Shown: positions 26,985 through 36,249 of the stretch, in pieces
Position numbering within the stretch: the first letter of the stretch is position 1
Layout: each line of letters starts with the position of its first letter
Source: Bifidobacterium asteroides
Lineage (GTDB): Bacteria; Actinomycetota; Actinomycetes; Actinomycetales; Bifidobacteriaceae
Direction: 5' to 3'
Assembly: GCF_003202695.1 (NCBI RefSeq)
Contig: NZ_QGLL01000008.1
Coordinates: 248,001-312,000, forward strand
Length of the DNA: 64,000 nucleotides
The notes under the pieces: model-generated
Told to the model about the DNA's origin: nothing
Seen by the model: only the letters and a program-made list of their open reading frames with translations
Database searches by the model: none
Made by a program: the position numbers and the translations under genes

Positions 26985-28541
26985 GTGCAAAAGCTGAAAC
27001 GGGCGGGTCTCACCGCCTCCTCCTTTGTGGTCATCCTTCTGGTCATGCTCTTTTTGGGCCAGGCCATGACGCCGGACTGGCAGGTGGAACCCTACCGCGA
27101 CCATCTGCAGGTTTCGACCCGGTCCACTGCCATCGCCACGAGTCTGGGAACCACCACCCCTGAGGGCACTCACCCGGTCAGGGAACAGAAAATCAGCATC
27201 ACTCTGGATGGCGGAGTTCGCATCCAGGCCATTGTCAGAGAGCCAAGCGACCGAAAGGGCACTGGCCCAGCCTGCCTGTTCATTCATGGCGCCGGAACAG
27301 GCAAATCCGCAGAGGTATACGGCGATCTGGCTTCAGCTATGGCCTCGGCAGGCATCACCACCCTGGTGCCTGACAAGCGTTTGGACACCTACACCACCTT
27401 CCACCGCGACTATCAGGCCATGGCTGCCGACTATGGACGATCCCTTGATCGTCTGCGTTCCTGGCCGGGTGTGGATCCAACCAAAACGGGTCTGTACGCC
27501 GAGTCCGAGGGCACCTGGATATCGACCATCATGACCGCCAAGGACCCCAGCATCGCCTTCTCAGTTCTGACGTCGCCTCCGGTCTACCCGGGACGACGGC
27601 AGATGGCCATGGCGGCCACCAGCTACTTGGATCTGATCGGCGCACCTAGGGGAATCCGCAACGTGATACCACGGCTCATGGGCATGGACCTGTCCATGCT
27701 GGGCCTGGAGTACGCCGACTTTCCCTCCCTGCCCTATCTGGATCGGCTGCGGATGCCGGTCATGATCAACTTCGGCACCATGGATGTCTCCATGCCAGTC
27801 GAGCAGGGTGCGCGCGAGATCATCCGCAGAACTCATGCAATCGGCAACGACAACGTGACCCTGCGCTACTACCCCACCAACCATCAGATCCGCACCGGCA
27901 GTCGGCTGGCCAAGGCCGGGTTGCCCCTGGAACCCCGGTATACGCATAATTTGGAAGACTGGATCAACGCCGTAGCGCTGGACACCAAAGCCGATCAATG
28001 GTCAACCCCTATGATTGCCGGCAGCCAGCCCCACCAGCTCAATCAGGTGCCCGAGCACACGAATACCGGGTTGATGCCTTCACTGACCGCCCTGTTGACC
28101 CTGATGGCCAGTGGCCCCATTCTGCTGGCTGCCGCCCTTCTATCTGCCCTGATTGGAGCTTTGAGCTCACATCGGCGGACTCCAGGCAATGACCACCGAC
28201 AGTCAGGTTTCAGCAAAGGCCTGACCGGACGGCTCTGGTCGCTAGGCCTGCTAGCCGCAGGACTTATGGCTGCCCTGCTGGCCTATGCCTTCACTGTGGT
28301 CCGCCGGGCGCTTGGCCTTATGCATCTGTCCTCGATGATGGCATCATGCTGGTCCCTGTTGTCCGTCCTGTGTCTGGTACTCATCCTGCTCTTGGCGATC
28401 ATCCTGACCTCTATCTTCAGCCGATCTGACGGCAAGCCGGCTGTTGCCGGGGCTGGCCACTGGCTGACCCTGACCCTGACCCTGCTGGGGTCTCTGGCCA
28501 TCCTTGGCAGCCTGATCTTCTGGAATATCCTGGTCTTTTGA
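26985..28541 (+). CDS. Membrane-anchored alpha/beta hydrolase
   Basis: A 518-residue protein starting at GTG 26985. An N-terminal hydrophobic segment (residues 8-28) is a signal anchor, followed by an extracytoplasmic alpha/beta hydrolase region with an oxyanion-type FIHGAGTGKS and a nucleophile elbow AESEG (Ser with Ala instead of the first Gly). A catalytic Asp is likely in FGTMDVSMP and His in NHQI. The C-terminal 160 residues hold about four membrane helices. Substrate unknown. The last 198 bp overlap the convergent minus-strand gene ending at 28344. Confidence 0.75.
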   Translation: MQKLKRAGLTASSFVVILLVMLFLGQAMTPDWQVEPYRDHLQVSTRSTAIATSLGTTTPEGTHPVREQKISITLDGGVRIQAIVREPSDRKGTGPACLFIHGAGTGKSAEVYGDLASAMASAGITTLVPDKRLDTYTTFHRDYQAMAADYGRSLDRLRSWPGVDPTKTGLYAESEGTWISTIMTAKDPSIAFSVLTSPPVYPGRRQMAMAATSYLDLIGAPRGIRNVIPRLMGMDLSMLGLEYADFPSLPYLDRLRMPVMINFGTMDVSMPVEQGAREIIRRTHAIGNDNVTLRYYPTNHQIRTGSRLAKAGLPLEPRYTHNLEDWINAVALDTKADQWSTPMIAGSQPHQLNQVPEHTNTGLMPSLTALLTLMASGPILLAAALLSALIGALSSHRRTPGNDHRQSGFSKGLTGRLWSLGLLAAGLMAALLAYAFTVVRRALGLMHLSSMMASCWSLLSVLCLVLILLLAIILTSIFSRSDGKPAVAGAGHWLTLTLTLLGSLAILGSLIFWNILVF

Positions 28542-28895
28542 GACAGATCGGATGCGCCTTGCTGATGCCAGCCAGGCTACTACAGACGCGCCAATCAGCA
28601 CCACGCCCAGGCCGGCAAAAATCAATGGAATAATCCGCTGCCAGGGTATGACTATGGTCAGATCCGTACCGTAACGCAGAAAGACCAATCCTAGAGCCAA
28701 CATGGTCAGAGCCAAAAGTCCAACCAGGGCGCCAAATATGATGGTAGGCAGGCTGGGGCCGCTAGGACGGACCGGCTCCGGCGGCTGCATCCGAACCTGG
28801 TATATCGGGGGTGGGGATTCAACCGGCATGACCTTGGTGGTGCGCTCTTGGCGATCCAGCGGCTGGCCTCCTTCTGGTTGCTGCATATCAGTCAT
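28344..28895 (-). CDS. Small membrane protein with hydrophilic Gln-rich tail, function unknown
   Basis: A 183-residue protein: a Pro-rich N-terminus, two membrane helices (about residues 48-75 and 85-107), then a tail rich in Gln, Asp and Gly. I recognise no family. Its ATG overlaps the stop of the PspC-domain gene by 8 bp (ATGACTGA), so translation is probably coupled. The C-terminal 66 codons are antisense to the end of the hydrolase gene, so the true 3' end of one of the two genes could be misread. Confidence 0.55.
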   Translation of the reverse strand: MTDMQQPEGGQPLDRQERTTKVMPVESPPPIYQVRMQPPEPVRPSGPSLPTIIFGALVGLLALTMLALGLVFLRYGTDLTIVIPWQRIIPLIFAGLGVVLIGASVVAWLASARRIRSVSKDQDIPEDQAAKDGQRPQQGQGQGQPVASPGNSRLAVRSAEDRGQDDRQEQDEYQTQDGQQGPA

Positions 28896-30792
28896 CTTCC
28901 TGATCCTCCCCAAACTGCCATGGATTGTAGCTATAATCCCAATATTCATTGATCAAGCCGCTGTAGAGCTGCGCCCGCTTCGGCTGGGTGGCACTCCCCT
29001 GGGCTTGCACGGTGACCCGTGCACCGGCCATGAGATTGGCTTCGACGATCAATTCGGGATCGTCGGGCATATGCCACTGATCCTCCTTGGACGCTCGCAG
29101 AGCTTCCTCCCAATTGCGTCGTTCAGCTGATGACGACGTATTGCCCCACCACATCCGGTTTCCCTGTTCCGTCTCGGTTATCCAGTCAGCCGCGCCCGAT
29201 CCCAAGACCCTGTAGAGGTCGGTGTGTTCCCTATAGGACAAACTGCATCCCTTGGGAATGAGCAGGCGAACGTCAGCATAGGCCACAGCCAGGCGGACGG
29301 TGCCCGTCGGGCAGCCTGAGACTGTGCTCACCGCATCATCCATAATCTGAACGCGATGGGTGCCGTGTTCCTGCTCATAACCAGTCAGGTCAATGACGGC
29401 ACTTCCCCGATCCTGCGGGTCTCCGACAAGCGCGGTGCCGCGGCGGTAACGCCTCATGTCTGCACTGTTCGCCCCCAACAAGCGCCCATAGTTGTTGCCG
29501 TTAACTTGAACTGTGGAGTAGTCGGCCAAGATCCTGCGGTTCTGGGTTTGCTCAATGCCTGGTATGGCCGAACCGGTAGCCAGAATCAGGACGACCAGAC
29601 AGGCCATCAAGGCAATGGGGGTCAATCCTCCTGACCTGCGGCCCATCAAGCCCAGGATCAATATGACCACGCCAAGTATCAGCGTGACGCCTCCAGCCCA
29701 GACCAGAGCATAGGTCAAGGTCGCATTCAATCCGCGATAAGGGTTCGTGGCCATCCACCAGACCCCTGCTCCGGAGACCAGGATCAGTCCTGACAGAAGA
29801 CTGACCAGCACAGGTCCGGCGGGGCGACGTCGCAGCCGGGGCGGAACCGACGGAGCCTTGCGGGCTATTCCCGGCCCTGTCGAGAATGATCTGGCTGTGC
29901 CATAGCCCGGCCAGGCACTGAATCCATACGACTGATTCATGCTCCCCGCAGGTTCTGCAGGGCCTTCTGCCTCCGTCCAGCCTCCGGGAGCTGCACCAGC
30001 GATGGGATTGCCCCCATCTTGCGTATTATTCGAATCGCTGCCGGCGTTTGCCGAATACTCTGTCTTGGCGATGGGCCCGAGAGAGGTTACCTCCCCCTGT
30101 TGCTCCAAAGTTCCATACGAATCGGAATGCCCTGGCTGGTCCTTGTATCCTTCTGTGCTCGCATTGCTGTCTGTCTGCGTATTGCTTCGTGTCCCTGTGT
30201 AATCCTGGTACCCCTCATACCCTGAAAAACTTGGGTACCCAGGCTGATTCGGACGCCATTGCGAACCTGCGCCACTCGGCCGTTCCGAATACTGAGGTCC
30301 CATCACCCAAGGATCGCCCGAAACCGGCCTGCCGGCATCCGGCCCAGCCCAGTACCCTCTTTGGTACTCCAGGGCCTTATTGCGACTCCACCGGATGAAG
30401 AGATACAGGATCAGGGCGCCAAATGCCAGTGAAAAGATTCCGACTCCAGGAATCAGGATGGCCAGCAACCAATAAATGATGATGCCCACCATGGAAGCGT
30501 GCCAAATCCCGTGAATCAGCTCCTGTGCGATAATGACTCCACGCCGGTCCGGCAAAACGAACCAGGCAAAACCGTAGAAGGCGGCACCGGTGCCGAAGAG
30601 AAAGACCGCCAAAATCATCAGCGCTCTGACCAGGGTCACGCTCCAGCCCAGCCGACGGGCCAAGGCTACACAGACGCCTCCGATCCATCCCTGGTCGCGG
30701 ATCAGGTAGGACTCCCTGCAGGCGCGGAAGAACTTGTCGGACTTCCGCTGCCAGCCGTTATCAGGGACATTGCCGTTCATATCGCTGCTCAT
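28888..30792 (-). CDS. PspC-domain membrane protein
   Basis: A 634-residue protein. Residues 28-88 form a PspC domain (GWIGGVCVALARRLGWS, then a membrane helix ending in FVLPDRR). Two further helices follow, then a long Ser/Gly/Tyr/Gln-rich cytoplasmic or external linker (about 165-320), three more helices (about 335-430) and a C-terminal soluble domain with a strand-rich pattern. PspC proteins respond to envelope stress. It is divergent from the kinase gene at 30906, which also has a PspC domain, and likely belongs to the same signalling unit. Confidence 0.8.
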   Translation of the reverse strand: MSSDMNGNVPDNGWQRKSDKFFRACRESYLIRDQGWIGGVCVALARRLGWSVTLVRALMILAVFLFGTGAAFYGFAWFVLPDRRGVIIAQELIHGIWHASMVGIIIYWLLAILIPGVGIFSLAFGALILYLFIRWSRNKALEYQRGYWAGPDAGRPVSGDPWVMGPQYSERPSGAGSQWRPNQPGYPSFSGYEGYQDYTGTRSNTQTDSNASTEGYKDQPGHSDSYGTLEQQGEVTSLGPIAKTEYSANAGSDSNNTQDGGNPIAGAAPGGWTEAEGPAEPAGSMNQSYGFSAWPGYGTARSFSTGPGIARKAPSVPPRLRRRPAGPVLVSLLSGLILVSGAGVWWMATNPYRGLNATLTYALVWAGGVTLILGVVILILGLMGRRSGGLTPIALMACLVVLILATGSAIPGIEQTQNRRILADYSTVQVNGNNYGRLLGANSADMRRYRRGTALVGDPQDRGSAVIDLTGYEQEHGTHRVQIMDDAVSTVSGCPTGTVRLAVAYADVRLLIPKGCSLSYREHTDLYRVLGSGAADWITETEQGNRMWWGNTSSSAERRNWEEALRASKEDQWHMPDDPELIVEANLMAGARVTVQAQGSATQPKRAQLYSGLINEYWDYSYNPWQFGEDQEDD

Positions 30793-30905
30793 ATCTTCAT
30801 TACAACACCCTACGAGCGTAAATCTTATGGGGGAACACCCTGATTCGACCCTGATTTCTTCCGCTTATTGCCTTGTCGGCACCTTCCAAAAACGATAATG
30901 GAAAC

Positions 30906-32219
30906 ATGAACGCACCCATGCAGGAACAGCAAATGCTGAAGGAACCACCTCCTCTGCACCCTGCGCGAATGCCCCTGATGAGGCCGCACAAGGGCAGGAT
31001 CCTGTGCGGAGTCTGCAAGGGCGTCAGCCTGCACCTGGGCATTCCCGTCTTCTGGATACGCCTGGTCATGGTGCTTATGGCTCCCAAAATGATCACCTGC
31101 GTGATCTACTGCTTTCTTTGGTTGACGCTCCCCCAGGGCGATCCCACCCAGGCAGTCCAACCGAATGACCCGAAGTCAGCTCCGCTGGCGCCCAGCATCC
31201 TTACTGAACAGCCAGATCAGAAGGAGGGCCACGGCATCGGTCCTGGGAGGATAACCAGACTGCTGGCTGGCCTGGGCATCATCCTCCTGCTGACTGCGGT
31301 CTTTCTGCTCAACAGCGGTATGCGTCCCGCCTTTGTCGTCCCCTGTCTGCTTTTCTGCGCAGGACTGGTTCTGGCCTGGCTGAGGCCGGAAAACCAAGGG
31401 ACCGGCTATCACCTGCCGACCCTGATAGGCAGCCTGGCCCTGATCCTGTCTGCTGCGGTGATCTTCCTGCTCTCCACCCAGGAATTGCATTGGGCCCTGA
31501 CCCTGATAGTCCTGGCCGGCCTGCTTCTTGTGGGCGTGACCGCAGTGGTCGTGCCCTGGGTAGGCTCGATCCTCAGCCAGCTGGGCGATGAACGAGCCAT
31601 GAAGGAACGCGAGGAAGAGCGGGCCGATATGGCGGCCCACCTGCACGATGGCGTCCTGCAGACCCTGGCCCTGATCCAGTTGCATGCCGACGATTCGCAT
31701 ACCGTCTTCTCTCTGGCCCGATCCCAGGAGCGCGATCTGCGCAACTGGCTCTACCAGGAACGCACGCCCTCAGACCGATCCGTCAGCACCGGACTGAGCC
31801 AGATAGCCGCACAGGTGGAGGACGAATCCGGCAAGCCGATCGAGGTGGTCACCGTGGGCGACGCCATGCCCTGCGCCCAAACTGATGCCCTGCTCAACGC
31901 GGCCCGACAGGCCCTGGTCAATGCCGTAACCCACGGTGGTGAACCCATATCCGTATATTGCGAGGCCCGCAGGAATCAGGTTGAAGTCTATGTGCGCGAC
32001 CACGGTTCGGGCTTCGATATGGATGCAATTCCAGCTGATCGCCTGGGAATCCGCGAGTCCATCATGGGCCGGATTCAGCGGCGTGGCGGCAGAGTCGAGA
32101 TCGTCTCCCGTCCTGGCTGGGGCACCGAAGTCAGGATGCACATGCCGCTGTCCGAGGCCAGCCAACACCAGGAGGGCAAGGTTGATCAGGCTGAAAAAGG
32201 GACCAAGGCTCAGCAATGA
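30906..32219 (+). CDS. Envelope-stress sensor histidine kinase with N-terminal PspC domain
   Basis: A 437-residue membrane protein. Residues 27-80 are a PspC domain (LCGVCKGVSLHLGIPVFWIR). Four or five membrane helices follow up to about residue 230. The H-box of HisKA_3 type reads MAAHLHDGVLQTLALIQ, with the phosphorylated His in HLHDG. The C-terminal HATPase has NAVTHGG and DHGSGFD. This matches the LiaS/DesK class that phosphorylates LuxR-type regulators. The frame opens 11 codons earlier, but MNAPMQ is preferred. The response regulator follows 99 bp downstream. Confidence 0.9.
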   Translation: MNAPMQEQQMLKEPPPLHPARMPLMRPHKGRILCGVCKGVSLHLGIPVFWIRLVMVLMAPKMITCVIYCFLWLTLPQGDPTQAVQPNDPKSAPLAPSILTEQPDQKEGHGIGPGRITRLLAGLGIILLLTAVFLLNSGMRPAFVVPCLLFCAGLVLAWLRPENQGTGYHLPTLIGSLALILSAAVIFLLSTQELHWALTLIVLAGLLLVGVTAVVVPWVGSILSQLGDERAMKEREEERADMAAHLHDGVLQTLALIQLHADDSHTVFSLARSQERDLRNWLYQERTPSDRSVSTGLSQIAAQVEDESGKPIEVVTVGDAMPCAQTDALLNAARQALVNAVTHGGEPISVYCEARRNQVEVYVRDHGSGFDMDAIPADRLGIRESIMGRIQRRGGRVEIVSRPGWGTEVRMHMPLSEASQHQEGKVDQAEKGTKAQQ

Positions 32220-32318
32220 TAGGATGCATGATGAACCATTCATTCACAGACGCATGCCGGTCCGATCCCAGCCACACTTGAGGACCCCACGTCGGGAAAG
32301 GCGGGCTGAACCACGCCC

Positions 32319-33041
32319 ATGACCACGACTGCAAAAGAGTCCCATCAAGCCAAGGATGCCCCTGAATCCCGTGACAGCGGGTCTGCAATCATCCGCGTGG
32401 CCGTCGTCGACGACCATGAGATGTTCCGCACCGGCGTCATCACCACCCTGCAGCCGCATTTCCACGTCGTGGGGCAAGCGGCAGACGTGGAGTCATCCAT
32501 TCTCATGGTCAGGCAGACCCGTCCCGATGTGGTCCTGCTGGATGTGCACGTGCCCGGCGGCCAAGGCGGGGGAGGCGCAGAAATTCTCAGCCGCTCCCAT
32601 CCCTTATCCCCCAGGTCGGTCTTTCTGGCTCTTTCCGTATCCGACTCGCCCAGGGATGTGGGTTCGGTCATCCGCGCCGGAGCCCGCGGTTACGTCACCA
32701 AGACCATCTCCGCCAAGGACCTGGTCTCCTCAATCCGCCAGGTTCACGAGGGGTACGCAGTCTTCTCCCCCAAGCTGGCAGGATTCGTGCTCGCCGCCTT
32801 CCAGGAGGACGAGGCAGCAGATGCCGGTCTGGCAGAAAACGACGAACTGGATCGGCTCTCCGCGCGCGAGCAGGAGGTCATGCGCCTGATCGCCCGCGGC
32901 TACACCTACCGCGAGGTAGCCTCCGAGCTGTTCATCTCCATCAAGACGGTTGAGACCCACGTCTCCAACGTCCTGCGTAAGCTCCAGCTATCCAACCGAA
33001 CCGAACTGACCCGCTGGGCCGCAGACCGCCGCATCGTCTGA
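32319..33041 (+). CDS. LuxR/NarL-family response regulator
   Basis: A 240-residue two-domain regulator. The receiver domain has RVAVVDDHEMFRTGV, the phospho-acceptor Asp in VVLLDVHVP, and Lys in GYVTKTIS; a Gly-rich loop (GGQGGGG) interrupts the usual MDG region. The C-terminal LuxR helix-turn-helix reads LSAREQEVMRLIARGYTYRE and SIKTVETHVSNVL. It is the natural partner of the PspC-kinase upstream and probably controls the divergent PspC gene. Confidence 0.92.
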   Translation: MTTTAKESHQAKDAPESRDSGSAIIRVAVVDDHEMFRTGVITTLQPHFHVVGQAADVESSILMVRQTRPDVVLLDVHVPGGQGGGGAEILSRSHPLSPRSVFLALSVSDSPRDVGSVIRAGARGYVTKTISAKDLVSSIRQVHEGYAVFSPKLAGFVLAAFQEDEAADAGLAENDELDRLSAREQEVMRLIARGYTYREVASELFISIKTVETHVSNVLRKLQLSNRTELTRWAADRRIV

Positions 33042-33049
33042 GAGTCCGC

Positions 33050-33769
33050 TCAACAGGCGATGCCGCGCTGACGAAGAAGCTGACGCAGACTGCTGATGTC
33101 ACGGGCAACAATCCCCTCCATACCTAGTCTGTCTGCCATAGCCACATGCTCAGAGTCCATATCAACAAAAATCGTATGCCCAGGGCTGATGGCGAAACGA
33201 CGCAGAGCCAGACGATAGAAGAGCGGATCGGAAAGATCCAGATGCTCCTGGGATGAGATCAGCACGCCTTTCAGAGCAGAGAGGGGCAAAAGGGCCTCTG
33301 ACACCGCTTCGGTCAGCTGACTGGTCGTTGCCGCCAAGCCCCAAAGAGTCAGGCCAGCTCGCCGCAGATTCTTCAGCAGATCCGATGCTCCAGGGAGCAG
33401 GCCCTTTACTGCTAAGGTGTAGTTTTCCAGACAGACGCGAACCACCCAAGCGACCGCAGGCCCGTGAGTTGTTTCATAATCGGCCAACGCCTGCTGCGGA
33501 TCCACGCCCAGATTGATCTGTTTGCTGACACAGGCGAAGCCCCAAGGGTCGTCCGGATCCAGCACCATATCGACCACCCCGTCAGGGTACTGCCCGATCA
33601 GGGCTCGGCGCAGGTCCCAGTCCACTAGGATCCCAGGCAGAGCGAAGAGAATGCTACCGCCTGGGGCCACTGGATCTGGGCGGTCCTCGCTGAACAGCTC
33701 TTCACCTGGCAGGTCGCCCGATACGCCTTGGCTTAATCCCTGCTGGAACTCCTGATGCTGCCTTGCCAT
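33050..33769 (-). CDS. HAD-superfamily protein with degenerate catalytic motifs
   Basis: A 239-residue protein with the fold and motif order of YihX-like HAD phosphatases, but the key residues are replaced. The nucleophile region reads SILFALPGILVDWD where active relatives have FDLGGVLVDWD (Ala43 for Asp). The motif III Lys is Leu179 (HLDLSDP for the usual KPDP), and motif IV reads FVDMDSEHV (Met204 for the second Asp). It probably cannot hydrolyse phosphate and may be a binding or regulatory protein. The start at 33769 (MARQHQ) follows GGGGG; a longer frame is open upstream. It converges on the response regulator with an 8-bp gap. Confidence 0.72.
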   Translation of the reverse strand: MARQHQEFQQGLSQGVSGDLPGEELFSEDRPDPVAPGGSILFALPGILVDWDLRRALIGQYPDGVVDMVLDPDDPWGFACVSKQINLGVDPQQALADYETTHGPAVAWVVRVCLENYTLAVKGLLPGASDLLKNLRRAGLTLWGLAATTSQLTEAVSEALLPLSALKGVLISSQEHLDLSDPLFYRLALRRFAISPGHTIFVDMDSEHVAMADRLGMEGIVARDISSLRQLLRQRGIAC

Positions 33770-33941
33770 GCCCCCAGAATAAACATCTGGACCTACAGGG
33801 CCTACGGCAGAATCAAGTCGGCACGTGATCAATCACTAGGTGAAGGCCGCGGAATGGATATATTGAAGCCAGCAATGGTCGAATTTTACATTTTGCGACC
33901 TGCCCAGGGCGGAAGTCCCGCCTGGCACGAAAGGAGCCGTT

Positions 33942-34553
33942 ATGCGTCGGCTGCTGCTCACATCCTCATTCTCCGCTACCGCAGGCAAGCTGCCCGCTTT
34001 CCTCGAGGGCTCGCCCAAGAATCATACGGTGGCCTTCATCCCCACAGCCAACCTTCCACAACGTTCAGATAGTTATGTCCAGGAGGCTCGTCAGGCTTTC
34101 ACCGACATGGGCTGCCGGATCGACAACCTGGAAGTCTCGACCGCCGATCCGGAAACCATACGCCAGAGCCTGCAGGAGGACGACCTGATCTATCTGTCCG
34201 GCGGCAACACCTTCTTCCTGCTGCAGGAGCTGCGTCGCTCAGGTGCTGCTGATCTGATCAGGCAACAGGTGGATCAAGGCAAACCCTATATCGGTGAATC
34301 AGCAGGCGCTGTGGTAACCGGTCCCGATATCGGCTTCCTGGATGCCATGGATCCGCGCTCGGCCGCCCCGGATCTGGACTCAACCGCCGGGCTGGCCCTG
34401 GTGGACTTCCGCCTCCTGCCCCACCTTGATTCCGAGCCCTTCACCGAGGTGACCAGAAAAATTCTGAACCGCTACGGCGACGACAGGCCCATGGTGGCCA
34501 TCGACAACACCCAGGCCGTGGCGGTCTGTGGGCAGTGCCTGACCATTCTTTAG
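33942..34553 (+). CDS. Peptidase E-like S51 serine peptidase
   Basis: A 203-residue protein with the S51 nucleophile motif GESAGAVVTG and YLSGGNTFFLL preceding it. Peptidase E hydrolyses dipeptides with N-terminal Asp; related proteins are cyanophycinases. AAAGGAG precedes the ATG. It is short relative to E. coli PepE (about 230), and ends in an apparently complete Rossmann-like fold. Confidence 0.85.
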   Translation: MRRLLLTSSFSATAGKLPAFLEGSPKNHTVAFIPTANLPQRSDSYVQEARQAFTDMGCRIDNLEVSTADPETIRQSLQEDDLIYLSGGNTFFLLQELRRSGAADLIRQQVDQGKPYIGESAGAVVTGPDIGFLDAMDPRSAAPDLDSTAGLALVDFRLLPHLDSEPFTEVTRKILNRYGDDRPMVAIDNTQAVAVCGQCLTIL

Positions 34554-34563
34554 AGAACGCCAA

Positions 34564-36207
34564 TCAGCGGCAGAGGCCTTCCATGACCTGGCGGGCCTGA
34601 TCCAGACGATCACCCGGACAGAGCAGGATGACACCGTCTCCGGCGAGCAGCCGCAGATCGCCAGCAGGAATCAGCCTATGCTCGCCCCGGCGAAGACCGA
34701 TTACGGCGCATCCATGCGGCCAAGGGACCTGCCCCAACAGACGACCAGCCGCCGGACTGCCATGCTCTATGGGAAACTCCACAGTGACCCTGTCAGGAAC
34801 CTGTGCGTCGGGAGCATGTCCGCGTCGATAACGCTCCAGCAGAGCCTCGTAAACAGGTTCGACACCCAGCAAATCGGACACCATCAGGGCAGTGAAGGCA
34901 CATAGGGCCACGGGGAGCATATGAACCAGGGATCCAGACATCTCCACCGTCAGCAGGATGGAGGTTATGGGAGCCTTGACCGAGGCGGTCAGGGTGCCTG
35001 CCATGGCGCAGACCGCACAGACCGGAATAATCCGGACGGGCATTCCCAGGGCGGCTGCGCCCATACCGCACAGGGACCCAGTCAGCGTGCCAACTGCCAG
35101 GATGGGCATGAAGATGCCACCGGGTGCGCCGCTGCCGAAGGAACTAGCCGTAAAGAGCATCTTGACCAGAAGCAGAATCAACAGGTTGACGGCCCCCGAC
35201 CAGGCCAGCTCGCGAACGCCTTCCGCCCTGCCGATCAGGTCCTCGCCGCCACCCAGGACGGCAGGCAGCAACAATCCGACCGGCAGGGCGAGGAAGAGAG
35301 AGATCACCGGTCCCAGCTTCGAGGGCAGATGACTGTAAAGGCTCTGCGCACCCAGCAGCAGGCGGTTCATGGCAGCTCCCACAAGGCCGGCCACCAGCCC
35401 AAGGGGGATCATCAGCAGATACTGGGCGATGGTCAGCTGTGGCATAGCAGTGAAGTCCAGGACAGGACGCAGACCGAAGCGGTTCTTGGCGATGAAATCG
35501 GCGCTCAGACAGGCCATGGCCGCCGAAAGGAGGATCATGGGAGAAAAAGACCTGTGAATCTCCTCCAGAGCGAAGACCATCCCCGAAAGCGGCGCATTGA
35601 ATGCTGCAGACAGACCGGCAGCAGCGCCGGAGGTCACCAGGCAGGTCTCCTCCACACGGTCTCGGCGCAGTCCGCGGGAAACCAGCTGGGAACCGGCCGC
35701 GCCGATCTGCACTGAGGGTCCCTCCCGCCCCAGAGAAAGCCCGAACATGCCGCAGGCCAGACCACCCAGGAATCGCACACCCAGCACAGGCAGAGCAGGC
35801 ATGCGCATGCCGCGGATGACCACTCCCTCCACCTGCGGAATGCCGGAGCCCGAAGCCATGGGAACCCGATTGATCATCCAGGCCAGAACCAGACCTACCA
35901 GCAGGGCGGCCAGCAGCCAAGGAAGAATCATCAGTGGCTGGTCATGCATCTGCGCATAGACCCATCGAGCGAACCTGGTGGCATAGCCGATGCCCTGCCG
36001 GTAGAGCACTACCAGCACTCCCACCAACAGTCCGCAACAAGCAGCCCTGAGTGCCACAAGCCACCAGCCTGCTCGACCCGGTCTGATCGCCTGCATCGGG
36101 TCGGCAGAGCCGGCTTGATCCGCCTTATCTGCCGATGGTCGTCTCCAAGACAGATTCAGCCGCACCGGCCTGCTCCTTCTCTCCTGCTCAAACAACGATT
36201 TCAGCAT
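34564..36207 (-). CDS. ClC-family chloride channel or H+/Cl- exchanger
   Basis: A 547-residue membrane protein with the ClC selectivity motifs GSGIPQ, GREGPSVQ (with the gating Glu) and GIFMPILAVG, in about 10-12 helices. The inner proton-pathway Glu position appears retained in ALEEIHRSF, favouring an antiporter. The C-terminal 80 residues form a soluble TrkA_C-like domain. Such proteins help with acid resistance and chloride balance. AGGGG lies directly before the ATG at 36207, tightly spaced, so the start is not certain. Confidence 0.9.
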   Translation of the reverse strand: MLKSLFEQERRSRPVRLNLSWRRPSADKADQAGSADPMQAIRPGRAGWWLVALRAACCGLLVGVLVVLYRQGIGYATRFARWVYAQMHDQPLMILPWLLAALLVGLVLAWMINRVPMASGSGIPQVEGVVIRGMRMPALPVLGVRFLGGLACGMFGLSLGREGPSVQIGAAGSQLVSRGLRRDRVEETCLVTSGAAAGLSAAFNAPLSGMVFALEEIHRSFSPMILLSAAMACLSADFIAKNRFGLRPVLDFTAMPQLTIAQYLLMIPLGLVAGLVGAAMNRLLLGAQSLYSHLPSKLGPVISLFLALPVGLLLPAVLGGGEDLIGRAEGVRELAWSGAVNLLILLLVKMLFTASSFGSGAPGGIFMPILAVGTLTGSLCGMGAAALGMPVRIIPVCAVCAMAGTLTASVKAPITSILLTVEMSGSLVHMLPVALCAFTALMVSDLLGVEPVYEALLERYRRGHAPDAQVPDRVTVEFPIEHGSPAAGRLLGQVPWPHGCAVIGLRRGEHRLIPAGDLRLLAGDGVILLCPGDRLDQARQVMEGLCR

Positions 36208-36249
36208 CCCCTGGGGCAGAGACCAGGAGCAATGACTGAATAGACGATT

